The notes beneath the pieces were generated by a model. It was not told the DNA's origin and searched no databases. It saw only the letters and a list, made by a program, of their open reading frames with translations. Source: Chloroflexota bacterium (GTDB lineage Bacteria; Chloroflexota; Dehalococcoidia; UBA2979). From it: a DNA stretch of 64,000 nucleotides. The DNA lies in the NCBI GenBank assembly GCA_026713865.1, contig JAPONQ010000051.1, positions 1-64,000 on the forward strand. The letters run 5' to 3'. The translations under genes were made by a program, and so were the position numbers. This document shows positions 15,715-24,059 of this stretch, piece after piece (the first letter of the stretch is position 1; the number at the start of each line of letters is the position of its first letter).

Positions 15715-17279
15715 GGTCGGGCGCCCACCGCCAGCGAGGCGAACTGCCCCGCAGTGGGCTCCGCTCAGCAGAACCAGGCCTCGGTGAGGCCGGGGACGAA
15801 GGGCGCCGGGGCGGCGCCGGCCGAACCCGCCGGACGTGCCTCGCCGGCCGCCGCGGCGACGGCGTCGCGGAGGGCCCCGAGCACGGACGCGCTGGTGAGC
15901 GCAGCGCGCCGGCCGGCATGAGCGCTGCAGGCTGTGGACGAGGCCTGCGCCGCCGCCACGATCGCCCCGACGTCGGCGGCGAGCCTCTCCACTCGGGCGT
16001 CGGCGTGCCGCCAGCGGTAGGTCAGCCGCGCCCGATCGAAGCCGTCGAGCACGCCGTCGGCGAAGAGCCGCGGCACCAGCGGCGAGCCCGGCGGGAGAAG
16101 CAGGCGCAGCGCGTACTGCACCGGGGGCGCCGCGCCCTGAAGCCCGTGGCGTTCCACGAAGTCGAGCATCGCGAGGTAGTCCTCCAGCCCGCCCCAGGGA
16201 GTGAAGGCCACCCACGTCGGTCGCAGCGCGACGCCGTGGCGCCGCGTGGTCTCCACCACGCGATCGAGATCCGAGGCGGCGTGCCCCTTCTCCAGTTCCG
16301 TGAGAACACGGTCGCTCGTCGACTCGAAGGCCGATGTGACGAACAGCAGTCCGGCATCCCTGAGCCGGGGCAGGAGATCCTGGTGCTCGAGCAGGTGCTC
16401 CACCTTCGCCGTCGCGTCGAAGGTGATGCCGGGATGCCGCGTGGCCAGCTCATCCACGATCGCAAGCGCGTGCGGCACGGCGTTCAGGAAGTCCGGGTCG
16501 CCAAACGTGATGTGGCGAGCACCGGCTTCGATCTGCTGCGCCGCGTCGCCGAGCACGACCCCGCGGTCGACGAGGCGGAGGCGTCCGCCGTACACAGGGG
16601 TGATCGGGCAGTGCGCGCAGCGGTGGGCGCAGCCCCGGCTCGCCTCGACGTAGCCGGCCAGCACGAGACCCTCGCCGGTGTCGCAGCGGGCGTAGCGATC
16701 GAGCGGGGGCAGACCGGTGCGGTCGGGCGCGAGGAAGCGCTGTCGCGGGAAGGCCGGCACGGGCGCTGCGGGCTCGCCCCCCGGGGGAGGCTCGACGGAG
16801 CGAGGGGCGACGCCCGGCACCCGTCGGGCGATCGCATCCGCGAGCGCGACGAGACCGGGCTCAAACTCGCCACCGAGCAGGGAGTCGGCCAGCGGGACCG
16901 ACGCCTCCGCGCCGGCGGCGGCCGGGGACGCCTCCCCGATCTCGCTTGCGTAGAGCCCGAAGAGACAGACGTGCGCGTCCGGGGCCGCCTCGCGCAGCCG
17001 CGGTGCGAGCGAAACGGCGAGCCGTGCCGCTGTGTGCATCGGGACGGCGACGGCGACGAGATCGGTCCCCGCAGCCCTATCCAGCAGGTATCGCGGCTCT
17101 TCGACCGCGAGGTCGATGCAGCGAACGCGGTGGCCCGCGCCGCGAAGCGCCGCCTGCGCCTGGGCGAGGAGCAGCGGCTGGTGTCCGAGCTCGTACGTCG
17201 AGACGAGGAGCACGTCGGAGGGCCGGTGCAGCCCGTTCGCGGGCAGCGGCGCACCCGGGGCGGGGCGGCGTCCGGTCAT
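15711..17279 (-). CDS. B12-binding radical SAM selenoprotein with CUAEP tail
   Basis: A 522-residue radical SAM enzyme when the TGA at 15765-15767 is read as selenocysteine (residue 505). The N-terminal region (about 20-160) is a B12-binding-type Rossmann domain (SDVLLVSTYELGHQP; DAHVCLFGLYASEIGE). The SAM cluster motif is C217-AHR-C221-AH-C224, followed by ITFGDPDFLN and FEST. The conventional frame ends ...EAWFC-TGA; read through, it continues U-A-E-P and 14 more residues to TAG at 15711-15713. This is the defining Cys-Sec-Ala-Glu-Pro tail of the CUAEP/CCAEP-tail radical SAM (seleno)protein family, whose reaction is not known to me. A hairpin sits just after the TGA. The start is ATG 17279, 10 bp after the NfuA-like gene, probably one operon. 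Confidence 0.88.
15736..15761 (-). promoter_or_regulatory. Candidate bacterial SECIS hairpin of the CUAEP protein
   Basis: After the TGA the minus strand folds ACTGC-GGG-GCAGT (15743-15755), a perfect 5-bp upper stem. A lower stem (GAGC with GCCTC, one bulge) lies below a 2x2 internal loop. The G-rich apical loop occupies nt 15-17 after the TGA, the same register as GGU in the HesB-like candidate. Confidence 0.6.
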
Positions 17280-17289
17280 CCCGGGCGCA

Positions 17290-17895
17290 TCACTTCTTCT
17301 GGGGAGCGTAGTACGGGTTCTCGCCGTCGGCGTGGTTGGTCGTATCGACGATGCGCTCGATCTCGGGAAGGACCTCACGCACGGCGGTCTCGATGCCCTG
17401 CGTGAGCGTCATGGCGGCGAGGCCACAGCCCTGGCAGCCGCCACCCATTTCGATGTAGGCGACGCGATCGCGGAAGTCGAGCAGCGTCACGTAGCCCCCG
17501 TGCGCCGCGATCCCCGGATTGATGCTGCGATCGATGAGATCCTGGAGCTCCATCGCCAGCTCGTCGTGCCACAGCGGGTTCGGATTGTCGAAGACGAAGC
17601 CGTTCGCCCGGGGATCGGCCGGATCGAAGTGGACGGTCACCCCGTCGAGGTAGTCGAGGTTCTCTGCCTCGACGAACAGCGTCAGCCCACCGGCGAGCGG
17701 GAGCGCGAGATCGTGCGGCGGCTCCTCGCCCCTATCGACGAGCGTCAGGCGGTGCGTGAACCCCTCCGGCCCGCGGCCCGCCAGCGAGAGCTGGATTCCC
17801 GCGATGGGGTCGGGGAAGCCCATCGCCGCGTCCCGCAGTCTCGCCAGCGCCTCGTCGGTGACGAGGACGCCGGGAGCGGCGCTGCCGTCGCCCAT
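17290..17895 (-). CDS. NfuA-like Fe-S cluster carrier
   Basis: A 201-residue protein with an N-terminal degenerate HesB/IscA-like domain (residues 10-100, LTLFVEAENLDYLDGVTVHF) and a C-terminal NifU domain. The NifU domain has the cluster-binding CxxC in MGGGCQGCGLA (C154, C157), after DRSINPGIAAHGGYVTLLDF. This layout is that of NfuA, which assembles and delivers [4Fe-4S] clusters. ATG 17895 follows GGAGGAGCG and fits the usual length. Its position just before a radical SAM enzyme suggests it supplies that protein's cluster. Confidence 0.9.
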   Translation of the reverse strand: MGDGSAAPGVLVTDEALARLRDAAMGFPDPIAGIQLSLAGRGPEGFTHRLTLVDRGEEPPHDLALPLAGGLTLFVEAENLDYLDGVTVHFDPADPRANGFVFDNPNPLWHDELAMELQDLIDRSINPGIAAHGGYVTLLDFRDRVAYIEMGGGCQGCGLAAMTLTQGIETAVREVLPEIERIVDTTNHADGENPYYAPQKK

Positions 17896-18011
17896 TCGCT
17901 CCTCCAGCCGCCCTCGGGTCCGGCGCCCCGGCCCGGTGTATAGCCTAACGCGTCTAGCCCGGGAGCGGTCGCCGCATCCGGGCGGACCGCCCTTCCGCGT
18001 CACCGCTCCCC

Positions 18012-18527
18012 TCAGCCTACCGTGGGGGCTTGCGTACGGGCGTGCCGGCGGGGGGCGACAGCTAGCGCACTTCTTCCCGACGGCCCCGGGATGTGACCGC
18101 GCGCAGCGAGAGCATCGCCACGTAGCGCCGGTGGCGCCGCTTGGTACGCCGCGTCACTCGCCATCGTGACGTCGACGATCTGCACGGCGCCGGTGAGGGT
18201 TCGGCCCTCCGGGATGGCGCACGGCTCCAGCGCGGCCAGCCGCAGTCCGCCCGGCAGGACGAGCGTGCGCGCGTCGGCGAGACGCGCGCCCTCGTCGGAG
18301 ACGAGCGCCGGCTCGCGCGTGCGTTCGGCGCCGCGGCGTCGCGAGAGCAACCTCGCGGTGCCGCCCGCCATGTGACGCTCCAGGCGCGGTCGTGCCCGGT
18401 CGCCTCGCACGGCGTCGTCCCGCTCGCTCCAGTCGTCGACGGAGGGCTCCAGGCGGCGGCGCGAGTCGCGGTGACGGCTGACGGCCTCCCATCCGAGACG
18501 CAGCCCGACGCGCTGCGAGAGGGGCAC
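18012..18527 (-). CDS. Hypothetical protein, possibly frame-disturbed at the C-terminus
   Basis: A 171-residue frame with no family I recognise. GTG 18527 to about 18150 has strong G/C third-position bias and readable segments (RLADARTLVLPGGLRLAALEPCAIPEG; LTGAVQIVDVTM). From about 18140 downward the bias switches to the neighbouring frame, which then ends at TAG in the stretch RYVAMLSLRAVTSRGRREE. Either the gene is frameshifted there, or a very short basic protein follows or overlaps it. It is divergent from the MFS gene (30 bp gap) and precedes the NfuA-like gene in the same direction. Confidence 0.4.
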   Translation of the reverse strand: MPLSQRVGLRLGWEAVSRHRDSRRRLEPSVDDWSERDDAVRGDRARPRLERHMAGGTARLLSRRRGAERTREPALVSDEGARLADARTLVLPGGLRLAALEPCAIPEGRTLTGAVQIVDVTMASDAAYQAAPPALRGDALAARGHIPGPSGRSALAVAPRRHARTQAPTVG

Positions 18528-18545
18528 GACCGTATGTGAGCCGCC

Positions 18546-18551
18546 TACAAT
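18546..18551 (+). promoter_or_regulatory. -10 element, leaderless start of MFS gene
   Basis: TACAAT lies 6 bp before ATG 18558. The expected transcription start coincides with the ATG, and no ribosome site is present. Confidence 0.55.
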
Positions 18552-18557
18552 GCCCCC

Positions 18558-19877
18558 ATGACGGACGCGGGGGAAGCGGCTCCCGGGACGGTCGGCGAGC
18601 CGCGGCCCCGGCGCGCCGCGTGGCGCTTCTACGGCTGGCGCATCGTCGGAGCCGGCGCCGCCATCGAGGCGCTCATGGGCGCCTTCTTTTTCCACTCCTT
18701 CGGAGCCTACGTCGTGCTGCTCGCCGCGCAGTTCGGCTGGAGCAAGACGGCCCTCGCCGGGGGCTTCGCCATCGCCCGCGTCGTGGAGGGGGCCGCCGGG
18801 CCCGGGCAGGGCTGGCTGCTCGACCGGCTCGGTCCCAGGACGGTGATGCACGTCGGCGTCCTGCTCTTCGGCGCGGGGCTCATCCTCTTCAGCCAGATCG
18901 ACTCGATCGCGGGGTTCTACGCGGCCTTTCTTGTGATCTCCCTCGGGGCAACCCTCGGCGGCTTCCTCTCGATTCTGGTCCCGCTCGTCCACTGGTTCGA
19001 GCGGCGGCGATCGCTCGCGATCGCGATCGCCTTCATGGGCTTCGCCTTCGGGGGAGTGCTGCAGCCGGTCGTCGCCCTGGCGCTCGAGGGCTGGGGCTGG
19101 CGCGAGACGGCGCTTCTCTCCGGCGTGCTCTCGATCGCGCTCGGCGCGCCGATGGTGCACGTGATGCGTCACCGCCCGGAGGAGCTCGGCGAGCATCCCG
19201 ACGGGATCCTGCCCGAGGACGCCGCCGCGCTCGACGTGCCGTCGCCGGCCGGTGGAGTCGATTTCACCGCCGTCGAGGCGCTGCGGGCGCCCGCCTTCTG
19301 GCTGATCTCGGCGGGCCACGGCACCGCCCTGATGGTCGTCGCGGCGCTGCTGGTGCACCTCGTTCCCTATGCCACGGAGGAGCTCGGCTACTCGCTGCAG
19401 CGCGCCTCCCAGATCGTGCTGCTGCTCACGGTCCTGCAGGCCACGGGCATGCTCATCGGGGGTGCCGTCGGCGACCGCGTCAACAAGAGGCTCACCGCAG
19501 CTCTCTGCATGATCGCCCACGCGGTGGCGCTGACGACGCTGGCCCTGGCGAGCTCGCTCTGGATGGTGCTCGCCTTCGCCATGGTGCACGGCTTCGCGTG
19601 GGGCGTGCGGGGCCCGCTGATGGGGTCGATCCGCGCGGACTACTTCGGTCGGCGCGCCTTCGGTGTGATCATGGGCTTCGCGAACATCTTCGCGATGCTC
19701 GGGATGGTCATCGGACCGCTCGTGGTCGGCGCACTCGTCGACCGCTTCGGCAGCTACCAGGGCGCCTTCCTGCTGCTCGCCGCGCTCGGCGCCGGCGGCT
19801 CCGGCTTCTTCCTGCTGGCGGCGCCGCCCCGCGCGCCGGGGGCGAGAACGCGGCCGGGAGTGGCGCCGTCGCCGTGA
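18558..19877 (+). CDS. MFS transporter (oxalate/formate antiporter-like)
   Basis: A 439-residue major facilitator with twelve predicted helices. The segment WRFYGWRIVGAGAAIEALMGAFFFHSFGAY, a loop GWLLDRLGPR between helices 2 and 3, and GDRVNKRL between helices 8 and 9 are typical of MFS proteins of the monocarboxylate/oxalate-formate type. It probably moves a carboxylate across the inner membrane. The TGA overlaps the GTG of a second MFS gene, so the two are co-translated. No ribosome site precedes the ATG, but a -10 box does. Confidence 0.88.
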   Translation: MTDAGEAAPGTVGEPRPRRAAWRFYGWRIVGAGAAIEALMGAFFFHSFGAYVVLLAAQFGWSKTALAGGFAIARVVEGAAGPGQGWLLDRLGPRTVMHVGVLLFGAGLILFSQIDSIAGFYAAFLVISLGATLGGFLSILVPLVHWFERRRSLAIAIAFMGFAFGGVLQPVVALALEGWGWRETALLSGVLSIALGAPMVHVMRHRPEELGEHPDGILPEDAAALDVPSPAGGVDFTAVEALRAPAFWLISAGHGTALMVVAALLVHLVPYATEELGYSLQRASQIVLLLTVLQATGMLIGGAVGDRVNKRLTAALCMIAHAVALTTLALASSLWMVLAFAMVHGFAWGVRGPLMGSIRADYFGRRAFGVIMGFANIFAMLGMVIGPLVVGALVDRFGSYQGAFLLLAALGAGGSGFFLLAAPPRAPGARTRPGVAPSP

Positions 19878-21514
19878 GCGTCGCACCACCGGCCCCCGCC
19901 CGCACGGCGGGCCGCATCTACTACGGGTGGTACATCGTCGGGGCGGCGCTCGCCACGAACGGCATGTCGGCGTGCCTGCAGGGCTACTCCACCGGCGTCT
20001 TCTTCGTGCCGATGACCGACGACCTCGGCTGGACGCGCACCGAGTTCATCGTCGCGCTGACGATCTCGCAGTTCGTCATGGCGATTGTCGGCGCGCTGAT
20101 CGGCGGACTCATCGACCGCCACGGCGGGCGCATGCTGATGATCTCCGGCGCGGTGGTGACCTCGGTCGCGCTCCTGGCCACGGCCGAGGTCGATGAACTC
20201 TGGCAGTGGCTCGTGCTGCGCGGCGTCGCACAGGCGATCGGCGTCGGCCTAGGCGGCCTGCTCGTCGCGAACGTCGTGCTCTCGAAGTGGTTCGTGCGCT
20301 ACCGGGGGCGCGCGCTCGGCATCGCGGTCACCGGTCTCTCGCTCGCCGGCGTCCTCACTCCCACGCTGCTCACGCCGATCGTCGACGACTACGGCTGGCG
20401 CACCGGGTGGCGGGTGCTGGCAATAGCGACGGCGCTGCTGATGATCTCGGCGGCGCTCGTCATGCGCCGCCAGCCGGAGGACCACGGGCTGCTTCCCGAC
20501 GGGCGCGCCGCGGATGACCCCGGGGCCGACGCCGAGGCCCAGCGCGCCCGCCTCGACTACGACACCTCGCTCACGCGCGCCCACGCGATCCGGAGTACTT
20601 CGCTGTGGCTCCTGATCGCGGCCTTCGGCCTGGGCGGGCTCTCCTTCACCGCACTCGGCGCGCAGACGATCCCCTTCCTCACGGATTCCGGATTCAGCCG
20701 CACGACGGCCGCCGGAATGCTCTCGCTGTTCGCGCTGCCGGGTCTCCTGACGCGGGCGTTCTGGGGGGTGCTCGCGGAACGCATCCAGCCGCGGCTGCTG
20801 GCAGCCGCGGCCTTCCTCGCCACCGCCGCGGCGATGGCGATCATCATCCCGGCGGCCCACAGCGGCAGCACGCCCCTGGTCGCCCTCGGCTTCCTGACGT
20901 TCGGGTGTGGCATCGCTGGCTTCGTCCCGATCCAGGAGGTGATCTGGGCGTCGTTCTTCGGTCGCCGCTACCTGGGAGGCGTCCGCGGCATCGCCATGCC
21001 CTTCCAGCTCGTCTTCTCGGCCGCGGGGCCGATCGTCGTCTCGCTCTACTACGATGCGTTCGCGAGCTACGACGGCGTCTTCGCGGCTCTCGCCCTCTGC
21101 GCGCTCCTGGCGACCGTGCTCGTACTCGGCGCGCCGATGCCGCGGGAGCGCCGCCCGGAACCCGCGTCCGGAGAGCGGGAGCCCGGCGCGGTCCTCGCCC
21201 CTGCCGCGACCCGTCGCGAGGCCCCTGCCGCGACCCGTCGCGAGGCCCCCGCCGCGGACGGCGGGATGCGAGCTACTGGCGCTCCGCGCGGGGACCCCCC
21301 TGACGCGGCGGAGTCGCCATCCGCGGCGGGCGGCGTCCCCCCACCCTCTCCGGCGGCGCCGCGGCGCGGGGCGCCGCTGCTCGTCATCGCTGCGGGCTGC
21401 GCGGTGCTGCTCATCGTCGCGGCGGCGCTCCGCGCGAAGCGTCGCGGTCCGGCGCTTCGCGCGGAGCCACGGCGGACGGCGGACGTTGACGCGCGCAGCA
21501 CGCGGCCGCGATAG
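19874..21514 (+). CDS. MFS transporter with repetitive tail and extra C-terminal helix
   Basis: A 546-residue MFS protein of the same subfamily, opening with RIYYGWYIVGAALATNGMSA and the loop GGLIDRHGGRMLMI. The twelve-helix core ends near residue 430. A low-complexity hydrophilic linker follows, with the 8-residue unit APAATRRE twice plus a partial copy, then Pro/Ala-rich sequence, a thirteenth helix (LLVIAAGCAVLLIVAAALRA) and a basic tail. GTG 19874 overlaps the upstream TGA. The extra helix and linker are unusual for MFS and may tether or scaffold a partner. The pair may form a heteromer or transport related carboxylates. Confidence 0.83.
   Translation: MSVAPPAPARTAGRIYYGWYIVGAALATNGMSACLQGYSTGVFFVPMTDDLGWTRTEFIVALTISQFVMAIVGALIGGLIDRHGGRMLMISGAVVTSVALLATAEVDELWQWLVLRGVAQAIGVGLGGLLVANVVLSKWFVRYRGRALGIAVTGLSLAGVLTPTLLTPIVDDYGWRTGWRVLAIATALLMISAALVMRRQPEDHGLLPDGRAADDPGADAEAQRARLDYDTSLTRAHAIRSTSLWLLIAAFGLGGLSFTALGAQTIPFLTDSGFSRTTAAGMLSLFALPGLLTRAFWGVLAERIQPRLLAAAAFLATAAAMAIIIPAAHSGSTPLVALGFLTFGCGIAGFVPIQEVIWASFFGRRYLGGVRGIAMPFQLVFSAAGPIVVSLYYDAFASYDGVFAALALCALLATVLVLGAPMPRERRPEPASGEREPGAVLAPAATRREAPAATRREAPAADGGMRATGAPRGDPPDAAESPSAAGGVPPPSPAAPRRGAPLLVIAAGCAVLLIVAAALRAKRRGPALRAEPRRTADVDARSTRPR
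21197..21256 (+). repeat. 24-bp in-frame tandem repeat in MFS tail
   Basis: Two identical 24-bp units (21197-21220 and 21221-21244) plus a 12-bp partial third unit encode APAATRRE repeats in the linker after the MFS core. Confidence 0.9.
21427..21467. repeat. Perfect 15-bp inverted repeat inside a coding region
   Basis: GCTCCGCGCGAAGCG (21427-21441) and its exact reverse complement (21453-21467) flank an 11-nt spacer. They lie within the last codons of the MFS gene, 45 bp before the stop. The mRNA would form a very stable hairpin. Confidence 0.85.
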
Positions 21515-21550
21515 TCGGGCACCCCGGGGTCCGGGCGGAGGCGACGCGAG

Positions 21551-22732
21551 ATGGAACAGCCCCTCAGCGGCATGCGCGTCCTGGAGGTCGGCGGAACGAT
21601 CGCGGTCGCCGCCGCCACAAAGCAATTCTCGGATTTCGGCGCTGAGGTCATCAAGATCGAGCCCCCGGCAGGCGGCGAACTCAGGCGCACGCCACCCTTC
21701 GCCGACGATCGCCCGCACCTCGACACCGGCGCCTACCACCTCGCGCTCGACACCGGCAAGCGTTCGCTGGTGCTGGACGTGGAGACCCCGTCGGGTCGCG
21801 AGGTGCTGGGACGGCTCTGCTCCGGAGCGCAGCTCCTCTTCCTGCAGCTCCCCCCGGAGGCGGCCGGACGCGTGCTCGGGGTCGCCGACTCCGAATCCGG
21901 CCCGTCGACGGTCGCGATCTCCCCGCACGGGCTCGACGGCCCCTACGCCGGTCGTGTCGAGAACGACATGTCGATGTTCGCGTGGACGACCCGCATGTAC
22001 CGGCATGCCGTCGAGGCGGATGGCGAGCCCCTGCGCTACGCCCCCAACGTCGCGACGATGCAGGTCGGGGCAACCGCCGCGGCGGTGGGGTTCGGCGCCG
22101 CGTGGGGGCAGGCGCACGACGGCACGAGGCGCCACGTCGACGTCTCCGGAGTCGAGGCGCTCGCCGGAAACGTCGACACCGGCTACGTGGACTGGGTGCT
22201 GCTGGGCACCGAACGGCGCGCCCGCGGGCGGATGACCGAGAACTACCCCATCGGCAACTACGCCTGCCGGGACGGCTACGTCATGTTCGCTGCGACGCTG
22301 GGTCCGCAATTCCAGCGCCTCTGCACCGCGATCGGGCACCCCGAGCTGGTCGACGACCCGCGGTTCAACGAGCCGATCGCGAAGTCTCAGCACTGGGCGG
22401 ACTTCATGGAGTTCCTCGGGCCGTGGCTCGACGCCCGCACCCGCTCGGAGGTCTTCCACGAGATGCAGGCACACCGCGTGATGGTCGCGCCGGTCCTCGA
22501 CATGTCGGAGGTCACCGAGGATCCGCAGGCGAAGGCGCGCGGATCCTTCGTGACGGTCGAGCAGCCGCTCGTGGGGCCGGTGACGATCCACGGCGCCCCC
22601 TTCCAGATGGAGGAGGCGTGGGAGGCACGCCCCTCGCCGCGGCTCGGCGAGCACGGGACCGAGATCCTCGACGCGCTCGGCTACGGTCGCGACGAGCAGA
22701 TTGCGCTCTTCCGCGCGGGAGTCACCGGGTGA
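21551..22732 (+). CDS. CaiB/BaiF CoA transferase family protein
   Basis: A 393-residue family III CoA-transferase-like protein. The N-terminal pattern MRVLEVGGTIAVAAATKQFSDFGAEVIKIE and GKRSLVLDVETPSGREVL are standard. The region where the catalytic Asp is expected reads PNVATMQVGATAAAVGFGAA, and I see no Asp there, so it may be a non-catalytic subunit or use another residue. GGAGGCGACGCGAG precedes ATG 21551. It heads a three-gene run of CoA-transferase genes with the next two. Confidence 0.85.
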   Translation: MEQPLSGMRVLEVGGTIAVAAATKQFSDFGAEVIKIEPPAGGELRRTPPFADDRPHLDTGAYHLALDTGKRSLVLDVETPSGREVLGRLCSGAQLLFLQLPPEAAGRVLGVADSESGPSTVAISPHGLDGPYAGRVENDMSMFAWTTRMYRHAVEADGEPLRYAPNVATMQVGATAAAVGFGAAWGQAHDGTRRHVDVSGVEALAGNVDTGYVDWVLLGTERRARGRMTENYPIGNYACRDGYVMFAATLGPQFQRLCTAIGHPELVDDPRFNEPIAKSQHWADFMEFLGPWLDARTRSEVFHEMQAHRVMVAPVLDMSEVTEDPQAKARGSFVTVEQPLVGPVTIHGAPFQMEEAWEARPSPRLGEHGTEILDALGYGRDEQIALFRAGVTG

Positions 22733-22766
22733 GCGATCCAGCTCCCCCGGCGCGCCGGGTCGGGCG

Positions 22767-24035
22767 ATGACGAGTTCGGCGCTCTCGGGCGTCCGCGTCA
22801 TCGATCTCGCCGAGGTCTGGGCGGGGCCCTTCGGCGCCTGCCTCCTCGCCGACATGGGAGCAGACGTCGTCAAGGTTGAGTCCTTTCCGCGCCGTTCGCT
22901 GACGCGGCCGCTCGTGCCCGACGCCCGCGTCGCCGACGGTCCCGGCCCCGTCTACGAGCGCGTCGACTCGCAGATTCAGGGGAACCGCAACAAGCGGCAC
23001 ATCGCCCTCGACTTCCGATCCGAGGGGGGCGGCGGCGTGCTCCGCCGACTGCTCGCGTGGGGAGACCTCGTGATCGAGGGCTTCGCGTCGGGCACCATCG
23101 ACCGCGCCGGCTTCGGCTGGGAAGCGGTGCACGCGATCAACCCGCGCATCTCGATGATCTCGATGCCGGCCTGGGGCGTGCGCGGCCCCTACCGCGGCTA
23201 CGTTGCCCTCGGATCGAGCATCGACGCGCACGTCGGACACGTCTCCCTGCGCGGCATGCCCGGCGGCGCCGTCGAGGACATCCCCGGGGGGTTCCACACC
23301 GACGCGACATCCCCGATCGAGGTGGTCTTCGCCGCGCTCACCGCGCTCCGACGGCGGGAACGGAGCGGCGAGGGATCCTTCATCGACCTCTCCCAGGCGG
23401 AGGGCTTCGCCTGGGCGCTCGCCGGCTCCCTGGGCGAGTGGGAACTCGCCGGGCGCGTCCCGGTTTCGCTTGGAAACCGGGACCCGTACGTCGTGCCGCA
23501 CGGCTGCTACCCCTCCGCCGTCCCCGGGCAGTGGGTGGTCGTCGCGGCCGAGACGGACGCGCAGTGGGCGGGGCTCGCCAGCGCGCTCGGCCACCCGGAG
23601 TGGGCGGAGGACGGCCACCCGTGGGCGAGCAGCGCAGGTCGGCTTCGGTCGCGCCGAGAGATCGACCGCGAGATCGCGGCTTTCACGAGCGGGCAACCCC
23701 AGGCGGAGATCGCCGATGCGATCCAGTCCCGGGGCGCGATCGCAGCGCCGGTCGCGGCCCCCTCGGCCCTGCTCCCGTCGCCGCAGTTGCAGCACCGCAA
23801 CTGGTTCAGGCCCGTGGATCAGCCCTACTTCGGTACGCGGCTCTTCCCGGGCTTCCTCTGGCAGATGCAGCCGGACCCCCCGCAGTACGAGCGGCCGAGC
23901 GGCCTCATCGGCGAGCACAACGACGAGGTGCTCACGGAGCTCGGCTACGGGCGTGACGAGATTCGCGCGCTCGAGGAGGCGCACGCGATCGGCGATCGAT
24001 ACGACGCCGAGACGGAGGCGCTCCTCGGCGCGTAG
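22767..24035 (+). CDS. CaiB/BaiF CoA transferase
   Basis: A 422-residue family III CoA transferase moving CoA between carboxylic acids through an aspartyl-CoA thioester. VRVIDLAEVWAGPFGACLLADMG, QGNRNKRHIALDF, MISMPAWGVRGPYRGYVALG and FHTDATSPIEVVFAAL are present; the Asp in TDATSP aligns by position with the catalytic Asp of formyl-CoA transferase. ATG 22767 is chosen because the barrel strand begins nine residues later. It is a close paralogue of the next gene. Confidence 0.9.
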   Translation: MTSSALSGVRVIDLAEVWAGPFGACLLADMGADVVKVESFPRRSLTRPLVPDARVADGPGPVYERVDSQIQGNRNKRHIALDFRSEGGGGVLRRLLAWGDLVIEGFASGTIDRAGFGWEAVHAINPRISMISMPAWGVRGPYRGYVALGSSIDAHVGHVSLRGMPGGAVEDIPGGFHTDATSPIEVVFAALTALRRRERSGEGSFIDLSQAEGFAWALAGSLGEWELAGRVPVSLGNRDPYVVPHGCYPSAVPGQWVVVAAETDAQWAGLASALGHPEWAEDGHPWASSAGRLRSRREIDREIAAFTSGQPQAEIADAIQSRGAIAAPVAAPSALLPSPQLQHRNWFRPVDQPYFGTRLFPGFLWQMQPDPPQYERPSGLIGEHNDEVLTELGYGRDEIRALEEAHAIGDRYDAETEALLGA

Positions 24036-24059
24036 CCCCGCAGCGGGGCCGGGAGGCGC

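Noticed and set aside
15765-17378. Radical SAM gene ending at the TGA and starting at 17378
   Set aside because: The TGA is followed by Ala-Glu-Pro of the CUAEP tail, and the residues before ATG 17279 are shadow sequence overlapping the NfuA-like gene.
18012-18014. TGA of the hypothetical gene as a third selenocysteine codon
   Set aside because: Another in-frame stop follows within a few codons and third-position bias is already lost before it.
20249-22873. 874-residue minus-strand open frame
   Set aside because: Antisense to MFS and CoA transferase genes with clear family motifs; no domain is readable in it.
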